From Chthonomonas sp. UBA1950 (lineage in GTDB: Bacteria; Armatimonadota; Fimbriimonadia; Fimbriimonadales; Fimbriimonadaceae), in assembly GCA_002336105.1 (NCBI GenBank), contig DDEQ01000037.1:3792-64821 (forward strand): a stretch of 61,030 nt of DNA. Direction: 5' to 3'. Below, piece by piece: positions 36,613 through 46,556 of this stretch. Positions within the stretch are counted from its first letter, which is position 1; the number at the start of each line of letters is the position of its first letter. The position numbers and the translations under genes are program-made. The notes beneath the pieces were generated by a model. It did not search any database and was not told where the DNA came from. It saw only the letters and a list, made by a program, of their open reading frames with translations.

Positions 36613-37071
36613 CTAGATTAACTTGACTGGATCAGGCAGCGAAGTGATCTTTGTCCAATACCGAATCGCGATCCTGATATCCTCAACGAGTTCATCTGTG
36701 TCGCCAACCTTGCCTAGGAATCCTAGTGCGCCAGATCCAAAGCACTGGTTGATGGTTGACTGATGATCCAATTCAGAAATGACGATGATCGGTATGTGTT
36801 TGAATTCTTCTTCTGAACGAATATGCTCTATAAGGATTCGCCCGTCGATCCCAGGAAGACGTAAATCGGTGATGATCAGTTGAGGTAGTGGCTCACCAAT
36901 GTGCTTCTGATGTCCCATTACTCTGTGCAGATAGTCAAGGGCATCCGGGCCAAAAACTATACGATAGATTAAGTCACCTAGACCTTCTTTTTCTATCGCC
37001 AAACGAATGATGTCAAAGTCGTTATAGTTATCTTCGATGACTAATATCGGGCCAACTTGAGGCAGATGCAT
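36613..37071 (-). CDS. Stand-alone CheY-like response regulator (Rcp1 type)
   Basis: 152 aa, receiver domain only. VIEDNYNDFD holds the acidic pair, D69 in IITDLRLPGIDG is the phospho-acceptor, and the Ser and Lys switch residues lie in VISELD and FLGKVGD. The long insert after helix 1 (RVMGHQKHIGEP) is typical of Rcp1-like regulators paired with phytochrome-type or hybrid kinases. It diverges from the histidine kinase gene (82 nt apart), but its partner kinase is not shown. Confidence 0.9.
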   Translation of the reverse strand: MHLPQVGPILVIEDNYNDFDIIRLAIEKEGLGDLIYRIVFGPDALDYLHRVMGHQKHIGEPLPQLIITDLRLPGIDGRILIEHIRSEEEFKHIPIIVISELDHQSTINQCFGSGALGFLGKVGDTDELVEDIRIAIRYWTKITSLPDPVKLI

Positions 37072-37153
37072 TTGTGTAATTAGAGCGTTGAGAGTCTTTC
37101 AAAGATTCTAGTCGGAAATTATTGAGACCATTTGAAAAACTAGAAGTGTCAAG

Positions 37154-38380
37154 ATGAAATTGATTATGTACCTAAGAGGTGTACGTATCCAAGATTTTCT
37201 TGATAAGCGTTCCCAACATTTGGTGTTTTTGGCGCATGTTTGGGCATGTTCACCGTTTCTCGTTCTATGGCTGCAGGATCCGGTCATTCACCAGAAGCTT
37301 GGAGATTCCGCGATCAGTGCACTTCGTCCGTATGTTTGGATCATTTTCGCATACTTACTCTTACGCACTATTCTAGCAATAAAAGATCCAGCTAGGCTGA
37401 AATGGGAGTATGTATTCCCGCCAATTGATGTCTTGTTGATATCCTCGATCCTCTTTGTGAGCCATCGAGGACCGCTTAGTAACCTAACACTGCTTTACTT
37501 CCTTCCCATCATACAGGCCGCATCGAGTCTTAATGTCCGGTGGTCTGCCTTTGTTGGTGCGTTGGTGGTGGGTGGGACAATTGTCGCTACACTAAACGTT
37601 CCTGAACCTCCTCAGCCCGGCGTTTTTACCGATGCCGCTTATCTGAGTTCAAAAGAGCTATTTAAAGAAGACCCTATCAATGCTTCTTTCCGTATTTACT
37701 TTCTAATATTAATGTCTAGTTTAATGGCGTACCAGGCAAGACTAGCCGCGGAGTATCGCGAAAAAGCAGGTGTTGCCGCAGACCGAAACCGGATTGCTTT
37801 GGAGATGCACGATGGAGTTCAGGGCTCTTTAATTACCCTTGCATCTCAAATGGAGTTAATCAAGCAGATAGCTGAATCCGATGGCACAAGAGTTTCCACA
37901 GTAGCCACCCAGGGAAAGGAGGTCGCTCGGGCGGCGAGCGATGAGCTTCGGTTTTTGGTCCAACGATTGCGCAGTCCGCTTCTGACAGAAAACTTTGTGG
38001 ATTCGCTCCGCCAGTACACTCACAACATATGCTCACGGCATGATCTTCTCCTTGAGTTTCTAGTCACAGGCATCCCCGTTCCACTTGGGCCGGAAGTCGA
38101 GCATGCCTTTTTCCGGATCTCTCAAGAGGCGTTGAACAATGTCGTCAAGCATTCGCATGCCGACCGAGTTAAAGTCGAAGTTTCTTTTTTGCCTCATGAG
38201 TTTCGCCTTTCAATTCAAGATAACGGCAAGGGCGTGACTGAATCGACTCTAGGTTCCGGCTTGACCAATATGAAGCAGCGTGCAGAGCAGGTCAGCGCGA
38301 TCTGTGAAGTCACAAGAAGTGAACCCTCGGGCACTCTGGTCTTAACCCGTCTGCGTAGTGGAAAAGGAAACCCAAAATGA
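37154..38380 (+). CDS. NarL-type sensor histidine kinase (HisKA_3)
   Basis: 408 aa. About six hydrophobic segments (about 20-195) form a membrane sensor without a large periplasmic loop, followed by a short coiled segment and HisKA_3 with the phospho-acceptor H219 in RNRIALEMHDGVQGS. The ATPase part has SQEALNNVVKHSHA (N box), DNGKGV and GSGLTNMKQRA (G boxes). It overlaps the downstream response regulator by 4 nt (ATGA), so the two form a pair. The stimulus is unknown. Confidence 0.95.
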   Translation: MKLIMYLRGVRIQDFLDKRSQHLVFLAHVWACSPFLVLWLQDPVIHQKLGDSAISALRPYVWIIFAYLLLRTILAIKDPARLKWEYVFPPIDVLLISSILFVSHRGPLSNLTLLYFLPIIQAASSLNVRWSAFVGALVVGGTIVATLNVPEPPQPGVFTDAAYLSSKELFKEDPINASFRIYFLILMSSLMAYQARLAAEYREKAGVAADRNRIALEMHDGVQGSLITLASQMELIKQIAESDGTRVSTVATQGKEVARAASDELRFLVQRLRSPLLTENFVDSLRQYTHNICSRHDLLLEFLVTGIPVPLGPEVEHAFFRISQEALNNVVKHSHADRVKVEVSFLPHEFRLSIQDNGKGVTESTLGSGLTNMKQRAEQVSAICEVTRSEPSGTLVLTRLRSGKGNPK

Positions 38381-39024
38381 AAGTCCGAGTATTAGTTGCG
38401 GAAGACGATAGCGTTTTTCGGAGAACGCTCGTTGAGCTGATCAATCTCAACCCTGAGTTGGAAGTGGTTGCACAATGTTCAGACGGCAAGCAAGCAGTCG
38501 ATCAAGCTCCGGTGCTCAAACCGGATGTTGTTTTGACCGATATTGAGATGCCTATTCTTAACGGTATCGAAGCTACCCGGCAAATTCGGAAGGTCAATCC
38601 TGCCGTGCAGGTGGTCATCTTGACCAAGTTTGGGGATGACGAGAACGTCTTTGCCGCAATCAAGGCTGGGGCGATCGGGTACCTGCTCAAGGATGCCGGA
38701 CTAGACGAAATATCGGTAGCGATCCAAGCGGCAATGAATGGAGAAGGGGTCTTAACACCTTCGCTGGTTGGCCGAGTGATGGGCGAGTTTAAAAGATTAT
38801 CGGCGTCAGCTCTCCACAACCGAAAGCTCTTCGACGAGCTCAGCCGCCGAGAAGTCGAAGTGCTCGAGTGTCTCGCCGCTGGGCTCAAAAACTCTGCGAT
38901 AGCGGATCGATTGTGTTTGAGCGAGAAGACGGTAAAAACTCATGTTGGAAGCATCTTCAAAAAGCTTCAGGTCAATGATAGAACTGAAGCCGCCCTACTG
39001 GCCAAGGAATCTGGAATAAGTTAA
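38377..39024 (+). CDS. NarL/FixJ-type response regulator
   Basis: 215 aa. The receiver has D55 in VVLTDIEMPILNG and the Lys in GYLLKD; the C-terminal LuxR helix-turn-helix is LSRREVEVLECLAAGLKNS with SEKTVKTHVGSIFKKL. It is the DNA-binding output of the kinase it overlaps. It ends 4 nt into the convergent Pvc16-like gene. Confidence 0.96.
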   Translation: MKVRVLVAEDDSVFRRTLVELINLNPELEVVAQCSDGKQAVDQAPVLKPDVVLTDIEMPILNGIEATRQIRKVNPAVQVVILTKFGDDENVFAAIKAGAIGYLLKDAGLDEISVAIQAAMNGEGVLTPSLVGRVMGEFKRLSASALHNRKLFDELSRREVEVLECLAAGLKNSAIADRLCLSEKTVKTHVGSIFKKLQVNDRTEAALLAKESGIS

Positions 39025-39449
39025 CTCAGCCGAAGTCCTTTTACAGAAAGCAGGCAAGAAACTTGAGGGGGAACCCCCATTGAAAGCCAAAATGCGCCAA
39101 GGGCAGCTAGTTGCATTCCGTCGATAGACAACTGCAAATGTTGACCTTCTAGTTCGATAACGGGCTTGTTTTGAATCGCCAACATAAAGTCGCCGATCAG
39201 ACGATGTGGTGTTGTTTCGGAGCCATGGGATGTCACGAGATAAACCAAGTCAACGTTCAGACTAGAAGATTCGGCTCCCGACTGTCGAAACCCGCCTCGC
39301 GGGACAGAGCCGATCGCTCGGTTGGGCGAGACCGTTAGCAACATCAAATTTATCCCTTCGAAACTGATCTTCTGAGCATCCATGAGGTTGCCGATATGGA
39401 GCTGAATCGAGAAGGAGTTTCGCAATAATCCGTCAACTTTGGTGATCAC
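39021..39449 (-). CDS. Pvc16/DUF4255-like protein, short
   Basis: 142 aa from GTG 39449. The order of segments (FEGINLMLLTVSPNRAIGS, then NVDLVYLVTSHGSETTPHRLIGDFMLAI, then a C-terminal WLSMGVPPQVSCLLSVKGLRL) matches the pattern of the DUF4255/Pvc16 N-terminal family, which caps sheaths in extracellular contractile injection systems and their relatives. No sheath, tube or baseplate gene is nearby. The family call is from pattern recognition only. It converges with, and overlaps by 4 nt, the NarL-type regulator. Confidence 0.6.
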   Translation of the reverse strand: MITKVDGLLRNSFSIQLHIGNLMDAQKISFEGINLMLLTVSPNRAIGSVPRGGFRQSGAESSSLNVDLVYLVTSHGSETTPHRLIGDFMLAIQNKPVIELEGQHLQLSIDGMQLAALGAFWLSMGVPPQVSCLLSVKGLRLS

Positions 39450-39535
39450 GTCTTTAATCTACGCACAGGATCTTGCGAAGTGTAATTTTAGGTTCAATTT
39501 ATACCTGCGGAAAGGTGTAACATCCTGAGGAGTTC

Positions 39536-42445
39536 ATGGACGCCAACGCTGCTTCTCGCCATCATCGAAATTTGATATCCAAACCAGCAAAACTGATCGA
39601 ACAAGGGTTGCGTCGTGCTAAGACGCAGGTTGATTTTGCACGGGGCTTTTTAGAAATCCATCCAGAGTTTGAATCTGCCGTATCGCTTGCGGAGCAAATT
39701 TTCGAAGAGGGGCCGAGTAGTCCCACAAATGTAAACGAGTGGGTTTCGAAGATTGAATCTGCTCTCGGCCCGGTTTCTAAAACCGCGAAGAGCTACACCG
39801 TCCATTGCGTGGGTCATGGACACATCGACATGAACTGGATGTGGTCCTGGCCAGAGACCGTCTCAACCACGCACGATACGTTCGCTTCGATCTTGTCGTT
39901 CATGGATCAGTACCCGACTTTTACTTACTCACAAAGCCAGGCTTCGGTGTACGAACTCATCGAGGAGCATTACCCGGCGATGTTCGAGCGCATCAAGCAG
40001 CGCGTGAAAGAGGGAAGATGGGAAGTCGCGGCTGTACACTGGGTTGAAGGTGATAAGAACTTAGCGTCAGGCGAATCGCTCGCGCGGCACATGCTTTACA
40101 CCCGAAAATATTTCCTAGACAAGTTCGGGCTAAAGCCAGAAGATGTTCAGGTTGATTGGGAGCCAGACACCTTCGGTCACGCCAACACGATTCCAAACAT
40201 TCTTGCTCAAGGCGGAGTCAAATACTACTATTCATGTCGCCAGGGGGGCGGACATGGTCACTTGCGACATGAAGACCCAAGACCTCCTGTTTTTTGGTGG
40301 AAGGGAACTGACGGATCGAAGATTCTCGTCAACCGCGAGACCACTTGGTACAACAGCTATATCAACATTGGAGAGAATTTCGCGCTTGCGATCATCCCGT
40401 TCGTTAAAGAAACAAAGCTGAACGACTGGCTCAATGTTTACGGCGTTGGTAACCATGGTGGCGGCCCAACTCGTGACGAAATTGAATGGATTTCGGAAGC
40501 CGCTGAGTTTCCGTGCTACCCAACTGTCTTGTTCTCAACGTCGACGAAGTACTTCAAAGCGATCGAAGCTCAAATCAATTCGGGAACCGATGTTCCAGTC
40601 CTAAACCATGAGCTGAACTTTGAGTTCACCGGTTGTTATACGTCTCAAAGCGCGATAAAGAAAGCAAACCGATTCGGCGAGAACTATGGCATCGAAGCCG
40701 AAACGTTGGCTGCAATTGGGATCAAGAGTCTTGGCCTCGACGCAGACAAGGCGGGAATTTCGAAGTCGACGATTCAGAAAGCTTGGTTGCCGACCCTCTT
40801 CAACCAGTTCCATGACATTCTTCCGGGGTCGGGTGTTCCAGAAACTCGAAGTTTTGCTCTTGGGTTGTTCCAGGGAGTTGGTGCAACAACGGGTGCAATC
40901 AAACGGACCGTTGTTGGCGAAATAGCTTCGCGAGTCAACTCAATTGCGCTTCTGCCGAAGTCTCCCGAAGCTCAAGATGAGTTGGAGCTTATTAAATCCG
41001 GCAAATCAAACACCCCTTACCAAGCTGGAGCCGGCATAGGTTCCTCGACGAGTGGTTTTTCTGCCGCAGTCGGTGGCGGACGCAAGTTCTTCCCGTTTGT
41101 GGTTTACAACCCATGCGCTTGGGAGAGAAGCGAAATGGTCGAAGTAAGCCTTTACGATCACTCGCTGGATATTAATCGCGTCGTAGTTGTGGACGAAACC
41201 GGGCGAAAATATCCGACGATCATGACGTATGCGGGTAACGGTAACGATTGGGGCCACAAACGCCAAGCCATTGCTTTCCCGGCGGTCGATGTTCCCGCTC
41301 TCGGATACAAAACCTTTTTGGTCTACGAGGATGCCGCGGACTCGTTTGACGATATTGCGATCAAGTTTGAAGACGAGTTGACGGTACAGACTCCTTACTT
41401 GCGAACGGTTTTTGACCGATATCAATCTGGACCAACTTCTCTGATTCCCACTGCCACCGACGACGAACTCTGTCCAGGACTCGAAGGGCTTGGATGCTGG
41501 ACGTTCGTTCGTGAGATTTCCCGAGGCATGACTTCTTGGGTGATCGGTGGAGAAATTGAGCGAACGACCCTCCCCGCAACACGTTTCCATCTTGGAGGAG
41601 CTACTCGAAACCAGGGTAACGGTGCCGCAAGTGGGACCGGTATCGGAGCATTGGTTTATCAGAAAATGGAAGTGCCCGGGACTAAGAGTTCAGTGGTGTT
41701 GAAGAGTTTGATTCACGGTCTCGCCCCTCGGCTTGACTTTGAGGCTGAGATTGACTGGCGCGAAATCGGGGATGACGAGGAAGGGATTCCTGGATTGGTC
41801 GTAGATTTCGAAACAACACTTGGCTTGGGTTCAGAATCCACGCTCACCTTCGAAACTCCATTTGGTTCTGTCGTTCGCGAACCCCTACCCGATGATGTTC
41901 CTGCTCTTAGGTATGTGAGTGTTGCCGAGGACGGCAGAGCTATCACTCTGCTACAGGATAGTAAGTATGGCTTCCGTGGGAATGATGGTGGATTTGAGAT
42001 GCGCGTCGTTCGATCGTCCTACGACCCCGATCATGCGCCGGAAGTTGCCAAATCAACTCTGCGGTACTCGCTCTACATTCATGAAACCGAACCGACAACG
42101 GCTGAGTTAGCCCGTCTTGGTGCCGCTTTCAATCATCGTTTCATCGTGGCACCCGCGACGCTTCAATCTGGAGATCTTCCTCTTTCGAAGTCGTACGTTT
42201 CGGTGGAGAATGAGGATGTCGTTCTGACCTCTCTCAAGGAAGCCGAAAGTGAAGGCGTGGTGATTCGACTTGTGAACTATGCAAACAAAGTGCGCAAAGC
42301 TGAAATCACTCTTGACTGGGCGATCAGTTCGGCTGAACTTGTCGATCTCAACGAGGTGCCGCTAGGATTTAGCTTGAAGAGTACGAACAAGACCTTCGCA
42401 GTCGATATTCCTGCCAATTCGTTTGTGTCCGTCTTGGTTAAATAA
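39536..42445 (+). CDS. GH38 alpha-mannosidase
   Basis: 969 aa, without a signal peptide, so probably cytoplasmic. The zinc site is in GHGHIDMNWMWSW (H96, D98) and the nucleophile is D211 in VDWEPDTFGHANTIP; a third site lies around TLFNQFHDILPGSG. Beta-sandwich domains follow. GAGGAG sits 6 nt before the ATG. It probably trims alpha-mannosides taken up by the cell. The neighbouring convergent xylA fits sugar catabolism. Confidence 0.95.
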   Translation: MDANAASRHHRNLISKPAKLIEQGLRRAKTQVDFARGFLEIHPEFESAVSLAEQIFEEGPSSPTNVNEWVSKIESALGPVSKTAKSYTVHCVGHGHIDMNWMWSWPETVSTTHDTFASILSFMDQYPTFTYSQSQASVYELIEEHYPAMFERIKQRVKEGRWEVAAVHWVEGDKNLASGESLARHMLYTRKYFLDKFGLKPEDVQVDWEPDTFGHANTIPNILAQGGVKYYYSCRQGGGHGHLRHEDPRPPVFWWKGTDGSKILVNRETTWYNSYINIGENFALAIIPFVKETKLNDWLNVYGVGNHGGGPTRDEIEWISEAAEFPCYPTVLFSTSTKYFKAIEAQINSGTDVPVLNHELNFEFTGCYTSQSAIKKANRFGENYGIEAETLAAIGIKSLGLDADKAGISKSTIQKAWLPTLFNQFHDILPGSGVPETRSFALGLFQGVGATTGAIKRTVVGEIASRVNSIALLPKSPEAQDELELIKSGKSNTPYQAGAGIGSSTSGFSAAVGGGRKFFPFVVYNPCAWERSEMVEVSLYDHSLDINRVVVVDETGRKYPTIMTYAGNGNDWGHKRQAIAFPAVDVPALGYKTFLVYEDAADSFDDIAIKFEDELTVQTPYLRTVFDRYQSGPTSLIPTATDDELCPGLEGLGCWTFVREISRGMTSWVIGGEIERTTLPATRFHLGGATRNQGNGAASGTGIGALVYQKMEVPGTKSSVVLKSLIHGLAPRLDFEAEIDWREIGDDEEGIPGLVVDFETTLGLGSESTLTFETPFGSVVREPLPDDVPALRYVSVAEDGRAITLLQDSKYGFRGNDGGFEMRVVRSSYDPDHAPEVAKSTLRYSLYIHETEPTTAELARLGAAFNHRFIVAPATLQSGDLPLSKSYVSVENEDVVLTSLKEAESEGVVIRLVNYANKVRKAEITLDWAISSAELVDLNEVPLGFSLKSTNKTFAVDIPANSFVSVLVK

Positions 42446-42455
42446 GCAGGCAAGC

Positions 42456-42493
42456 AAAAGGGACTGTCTCTCATGTGAGGCAGTCCCTTTTTT
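42456..42493. terminator. Bidirectional terminator between GH38 and xylA
   Basis: AAAAGGGACTG and CAGTCCCTTTTTT form the outer stem, extended inward by a G-U pair and CTC/GAG with a 6-nt loop. The A-run and T-run make it work in both directions for the convergent genes. Confidence 0.9.
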
Positions 42494-42497
42494 GTGG

Positions 42498-43811
42498 TTA
42501 GAGAACGAATTCGTTGATCAGGTTTTCAAGGAATTCCTGTCTGCCCGACTTGCGCGTTGGCTCTCCGTTGGAAAGAACGTATGCTTCGCAGTCGGCAAAC
42601 GAGGCTTGGCCCTTGCTCACTTTCTGACCAAACTCGCCGTTCCATCCGGAATAACGGTTGGCGACGAACTCGTCAAGGCGACCATCCTCGATGATCGCTT
42701 GGGCAACTTCAAGGCCCTTCGCGAACGCATCCATTCCGCCGATGTGAGCGTGGAATAAATCGACCGGTTCGATGGACTGTCTTCGAACTTTCGCGTCGAA
42801 GTTGAGACCACCCGTTGTGAAGCCACCCATTCGAAGAACCTCCAACATGATCTCTGTGGTGAGATAGACGTCGGTCGGGAACTGGTCGGTATCCCATCCA
42901 AGCAAGGCATCGCCGGTGTTGGCATCGATACTTCCGAGGGCATTAGCTTCTCGTGCGCCACGAAGCTCGTGAGCCATTGTGTGGCCCGCCAAAGTCGCAT
43001 GGTTGGTTTCGATGTTGAGCTTGAGGTGATCGAGCAGATCGAACTCTCTCAAAAAGTTAAGGCAAGCGGCGGTGTCGCTATCGTACTGGTGCTTTGTCGG
43101 CTCCTTCGGCTTGGGCTCGATGTAAAACTGACCGTTCCAGCAAATCTCCTTTTTGTAAGTGACGGCCATATGGAGAAGCCTAGCGAAGCCTTCCCGCTCT
43201 TTCTGCATGTTCGTGTTGAGGAGTGTGTCGTACCCTTCACGCCCGCCCCAGAAGACATATCCGTCTCCACCCAGTTTCGCGGTGGCATCCATGGCATGCT
43301 TAATCTGCGCGGCAGCGTAGGCGAAAACGTGCGGATCGGGATTTGTGCTTGCACCAGCCTGGTAACGGGGATTGGTGAAGCAGTTTGCGGTACCCCAAAG
43401 TAGTTTGAGCCCGGTTTCCTTCTGCTTGGCTAGAGCATAGTCAACAATTGTTTCGAGGTTCTTGACGCTTTCAGTGAATGTGGTTCCTTCAGGTGCAATG
43501 TCGCGATCATGGAAACACCAGAAGTCGACCCCGAGTTTTGTAAAGAACTCAAATGCAGCATCCATGGTGTCTTTAGCTGCTTGGATAGGCTCTGTAGATT
43601 TTGCCCAGGGTTGGTAAATTGTTGCGCTACCGAATGGGTCGGTTCCATTCGCTTTGAACGTGTGCCAATAGCAAACCGCAAAGCGGAGATGCTCGCGCAT
43701 CGTTTTACCGCCAACAACTTTGTCTGGATTGTAGTGTTTGAATGAGAGAGGGTTTCTGCTCCCTTTACCTTCAAATAGAATCTTATGCGGGACCTCTGGA
43801 AAGTAAGCCAT
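42498..43811 (-). CDS. xylA: Xylose isomerase
   Basis: Interconverts D-xylose and D-xylulose. 437 aa, class II length. H101 and D104 in FCFHDRDIAPEG-type FWCFHDRDIAPEG match the catalytic pair of the E. coli enzyme in number, and VFWGGREGYDTLLNT and NIETNHATLAGHT hold metal ligands. No xylulokinase or XylR is next to it in the window. Confidence 0.97.
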   Translation of the reverse strand: MAYFPEVPHKILFEGKGSRNPLSFKHYNPDKVVGGKTMREHLRFAVCYWHTFKANGTDPFGSATIYQPWAKSTEPIQAAKDTMDAAFEFFTKLGVDFWCFHDRDIAPEGTTFTESVKNLETIVDYALAKQKETGLKLLWGTANCFTNPRYQAGASTNPDPHVFAYAAAQIKHAMDATAKLGGDGYVFWGGREGYDTLLNTNMQKEREGFARLLHMAVTYKKEICWNGQFYIEPKPKEPTKHQYDSDTAACLNFLREFDLLDHLKLNIETNHATLAGHTMAHELRGAREANALGSIDANTGDALLGWDTDQFPTDVYLTTEIMLEVLRMGGFTTGGLNFDAKVRRQSIEPVDLFHAHIGGMDAFAKGLEVAQAIIEDGRLDEFVANRYSGWNGEFGQKVSKGQASFADCEAYVLSNGEPTRKSGRQEFLENLINEFVL

Positions 43812-44053
43812 TAGCTAAAGGATATCCGCAAGACGGTGAGCTAACAGTGCGTTGCACTGGATGCCGCAACATTGCATTGATTTACGCGCTAAATCTTAAG
43901 CGATGAACTGAATAGTTGCAAGTACTCGAATTGTAAAGGATTTCAGCTACAACATGTACATGTTACTTGCGACTAGAAACGCAAAAGTTGAGGGTGTGTC
44001 ATCAGGCAATTTAGTCCCGACATATATTCACAGGCAAGCTTAAGGGCTAATGT

Positions 44054-45643
44054 ATGGATATTTCAGCGGCAAGTAGATTGAAAACAACTCAGAAAGCGAG
44101 AGAGCAGAAATTAGAGTTCTTTAGGTTGGCGGATCACGATCGTCAGACACTGCGGGATCTTGGAAAGGTAATCATGCCTCACATGCCTAGAATAGTCGAC
44201 GAGTTCTATTCGCATCTCGCCAAGTATCCAGATGTGCTAAGAACGATTACGAATGCTGGGTCGTCGGTGGAAAGACTCAAAACAACCAACAGTAAGTACT
44301 TTAAGCCGATTTTTGAAGCGAAATTTGATGAAGCCTACTTCGATAGTCGGGCAGTTATTGGGTTGATCCACGCTCGTGTAGGCGTTACCTCAGAGTTCTT
44401 CTTTGGTTCGATGGGCTCCTATTACGATATGATGATTCCGATTATCTCGAAGGCTTATCGATTTCAGCCTTGGAAGATTTCAAAGGCGTTATGTTCATTT
44501 CAGAAAGCGCTGAACCTTGATCAGCACCTAATCATGAACGCCTATATCGAATTTGGTTTCCTAGACAAGATTCGTGAGGCAGTTGACGAAGTCGACAAAG
44601 TCGTGGTTGAACTTGTGCGAAATTCGGGAATCATTCTTGAATCTTCAGACCAATCGGGCCAAGGAGCAGATCAACTCGCTCAAACGGCCACCGTCTTTGC
44701 TGAATCCTCTACAAAGCAAGCTGAGGCGGTAAATAGTGTTTATAACGCGATGAATAACCTTTCGTTGAGTAGTGCTCAAATCACTTCAGGAGCGCGAGAT
44801 CAGAAAGCAGCCCTAGATAGCGCTCGTGAAACTCTCCGCAAAGTTGATGGACACATGCATGATATCGAGGGTTTGGCGAGCAAGTGGGAAGTCATCAAAG
44901 ATCGAGTCAAAAGCATTGATCAGCTCAAGACAACATCCAGTGAAACGGCAAACCGGGTTCAACGTATGCAAGAGCGATCTGTACAGATCGGACAGATCGC
45001 AGAAGCGATCGACGGAATTGCAGAACAAACGAATTTGTTAGCTCTCAACGCCGCAATCGAAGCGGCACGAGCAGGCGAACACGGTAAAGGATTCGCCGTT
45101 GTCGCAGACGAAGTCCGAAAGCTTGCCGAGAACTCCTCTCGTTCTACCACTGAGATCAGAAGCATCATTCAGGCGATTCAACACGATTCGGGTGAAGCTG
45201 TTGAAGCGATGAACCGCACGGTAGAGGATATTTCGCTCGCGGTCACCGTGACTTCAGAAGCCGCTCAGTGCCTTGAAGCTATCGCATCAGAAGTCAGAGT
45301 TTCCTCGAAGCTCAATAGTTCGTTGGTTGAGTCAATGACAAATCTCGCGGATTACGTGACTTCGATGCCGGAGGTCCTCCATGCGATTGAGGGTGAGACG
45401 AATGAGGCACTTAACTCAGTGAAAGCAGTCGAGTCTTCGGCAACGGACAACTCCGCAGCTGCACAAGAGATGAGTGCAATGAGTCAAGAAATGAATGCCC
45501 AAGTTGAGGAACTGGTGGCGAGTATCAATGAGCTCAATCGACAAACGGCTCAACTCCAGGGAATGTCTGAAAGAACCAGGGCGGCGATTTCTGGGACAGG
45601 AGTACGAACAGATTCGACAACGAGTAATAAGCGAGCAGCTTAG
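44054..45643 (+). CDS. Globin-coupled methyl-accepting chemotaxis protein (HemAT-like)
   Basis: 529 aa soluble chemoreceptor. The N-terminal protoglobin domain (about 20-180) has the proximal heme His H106 in IGLIHARVGVTSEFFFGSM. After a coiled linker comes the MCP signalling hairpin with EQTNLLALNAAIEAARAGE and GFAVVADEVRKLAENS, which docks CheA/CheW. There is no membrane segment, as in HemAT. It probably senses oxygen or another diatomic gas. AAGGGC precedes the ATG. No che genes are in the window. Confidence 0.95.
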   Translation: MDISAASRLKTTQKAREQKLEFFRLADHDRQTLRDLGKVIMPHMPRIVDEFYSHLAKYPDVLRTITNAGSSVERLKTTNSKYFKPIFEAKFDEAYFDSRAVIGLIHARVGVTSEFFFGSMGSYYDMMIPIISKAYRFQPWKISKALCSFQKALNLDQHLIMNAYIEFGFLDKIREAVDEVDKVVVELVRNSGIILESSDQSGQGADQLAQTATVFAESSTKQAEAVNSVYNAMNNLSLSSAQITSGARDQKAALDSARETLRKVDGHMHDIEGLASKWEVIKDRVKSIDQLKTTSSETANRVQRMQERSVQIGQIAEAIDGIAEQTNLLALNAAIEAARAGEHGKGFAVVADEVRKLAENSSRSTTEIRSIIQAIQHDSGEAVEAMNRTVEDISLAVTVTSEAAQCLEAIASEVRVSSKLNSSLVESMTNLADYVTSMPEVLHAIEGETNEALNSVKAVESSATDNSAAAQEMSAMSQEMNAQVEELVASINELNRQTAQLQGMSERTRAAISGTGVRTDSTTSNKRAA

Positions 45644-45654
45644 TCCAGACAGCC

Positions 45655-45696
45655 CCCGTCCCGTTTCAATTGCGGGACGGGTAGCTAGTTTATTTT
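45655..45696 (+). terminator. Rho-independent terminator after the chemoreceptor
   Basis: CCCGTCCCG and CGGGACGGG form a 9-bp GC stem (45655-45663 with 45673-45681) followed by TAGCTAGTTTATTTT. It lies between convergent genes. Confidence 0.85.
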
Positions 45697-46544
45697 CCTA
45701 GAATGGCGTCCATCGCTCTTGACGTATTTTCGACGCGGATCATTGGGAAGTGTTTATATCCTGGAATCATTTCAGCTGCGGCGTGGCCCTCGTAACCGAT
45801 TTCCGCTAGGGCTTGGATAACCGCTGGCCAGTTCACATCCCCTTCAAGTAGGTCAACAAACCCATCGGCAGTGCCAACCGCACGACGGTAGTCTTTGAAA
45901 TGCACTCCCACGATTCGACTTCCAAGGGTTCGAATCCAATCCTCTGGGTAGCCAAACGGCAGTACGTTGCCTACATCAAAGTAGGAACCAATGAACTTAC
46001 TGTCAAAGCTGTCGATGAATTGTGCGAGTTCAAGTGGAGACATGAAAATGCGGTTCCACACATTTTCGATTCCAAGCCGGACGCCACACTTTTCGGCGAG
46101 GGGCAAGACCTTACCTAAACCTTCTTTTGCATACTGGATGACATGTTCGTATGGCAGTGCTTCTCGCTCCGGCAAGAAGAACACATCGACCGCGCCGGGA
46201 ATTGTGAGTAGTGTCGTTGCGCCTAACCACGAAGTGATCTGGATCATCTTTTCAAGGTCATCAATCGCTTGGGCTCTGCCTTCTGCGGTTGCATCCGCTA
46301 AGTTTCTTCCCCAATAGGTTCCACTAGCGACGCTTGGCAGTTTGACGCCAATCTTTTCTGCTTCGGCAAGGATCTTATGGCAATCCGCTTGCGTTGTGTT
46401 CAAGTTGAGCGAACCTTCAACACCGATCGCTAACTCAATAGCTTCGTATCCAAGATCCTTAGCTAAACGGATCGCTTCGATGACGTCGAGCGACCCTTCC
46501 AAGCCGCCGGGAAATGACCAATAGTTGATGGTTTTCAGAATCAT
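45690..46544 (-). CDS. Sugar phosphate isomerase/epimerase (xylose isomerase-like TIM barrel)
   Basis: 284 aa. AP-endonuclease-2-type TIM barrel with metal-binding residues in LGIENVWNRI, IGSYFDVGNVL, HFKDYRR and AAAEMIPG. Such proteins isomerise or epimerise sugars or inositols; the substrate is not known. It is the last gene after the MalF/MalG-type permeases (12-nt gap), which suggests it processes the imported sugar. Confidence 0.88.
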   Translation of the reverse strand: MILKTINYWSFPGGLEGSLDVIEAIRLAKDLGYEAIELAIGVEGSLNLNTTQADCHKILAEAEKIGVKLPSVASGTYWGRNLADATAEGRAQAIDDLEKMIQITSWLGATTLLTIPGAVDVFFLPEREALPYEHVIQYAKEGLGKVLPLAEKCGVRLGIENVWNRIFMSPLELAQFIDSFDSKFIGSYFDVGNVLPFGYPEDWIRTLGSRIVGVHFKDYRRAVGTADGFVDLLEGDVNWPAVIQALAEIGYEGHAAAEMIPGYKHFPMIRVENTSRAMDAILGK

Positions 46545-46556
46545 TGCTTCGATTTC

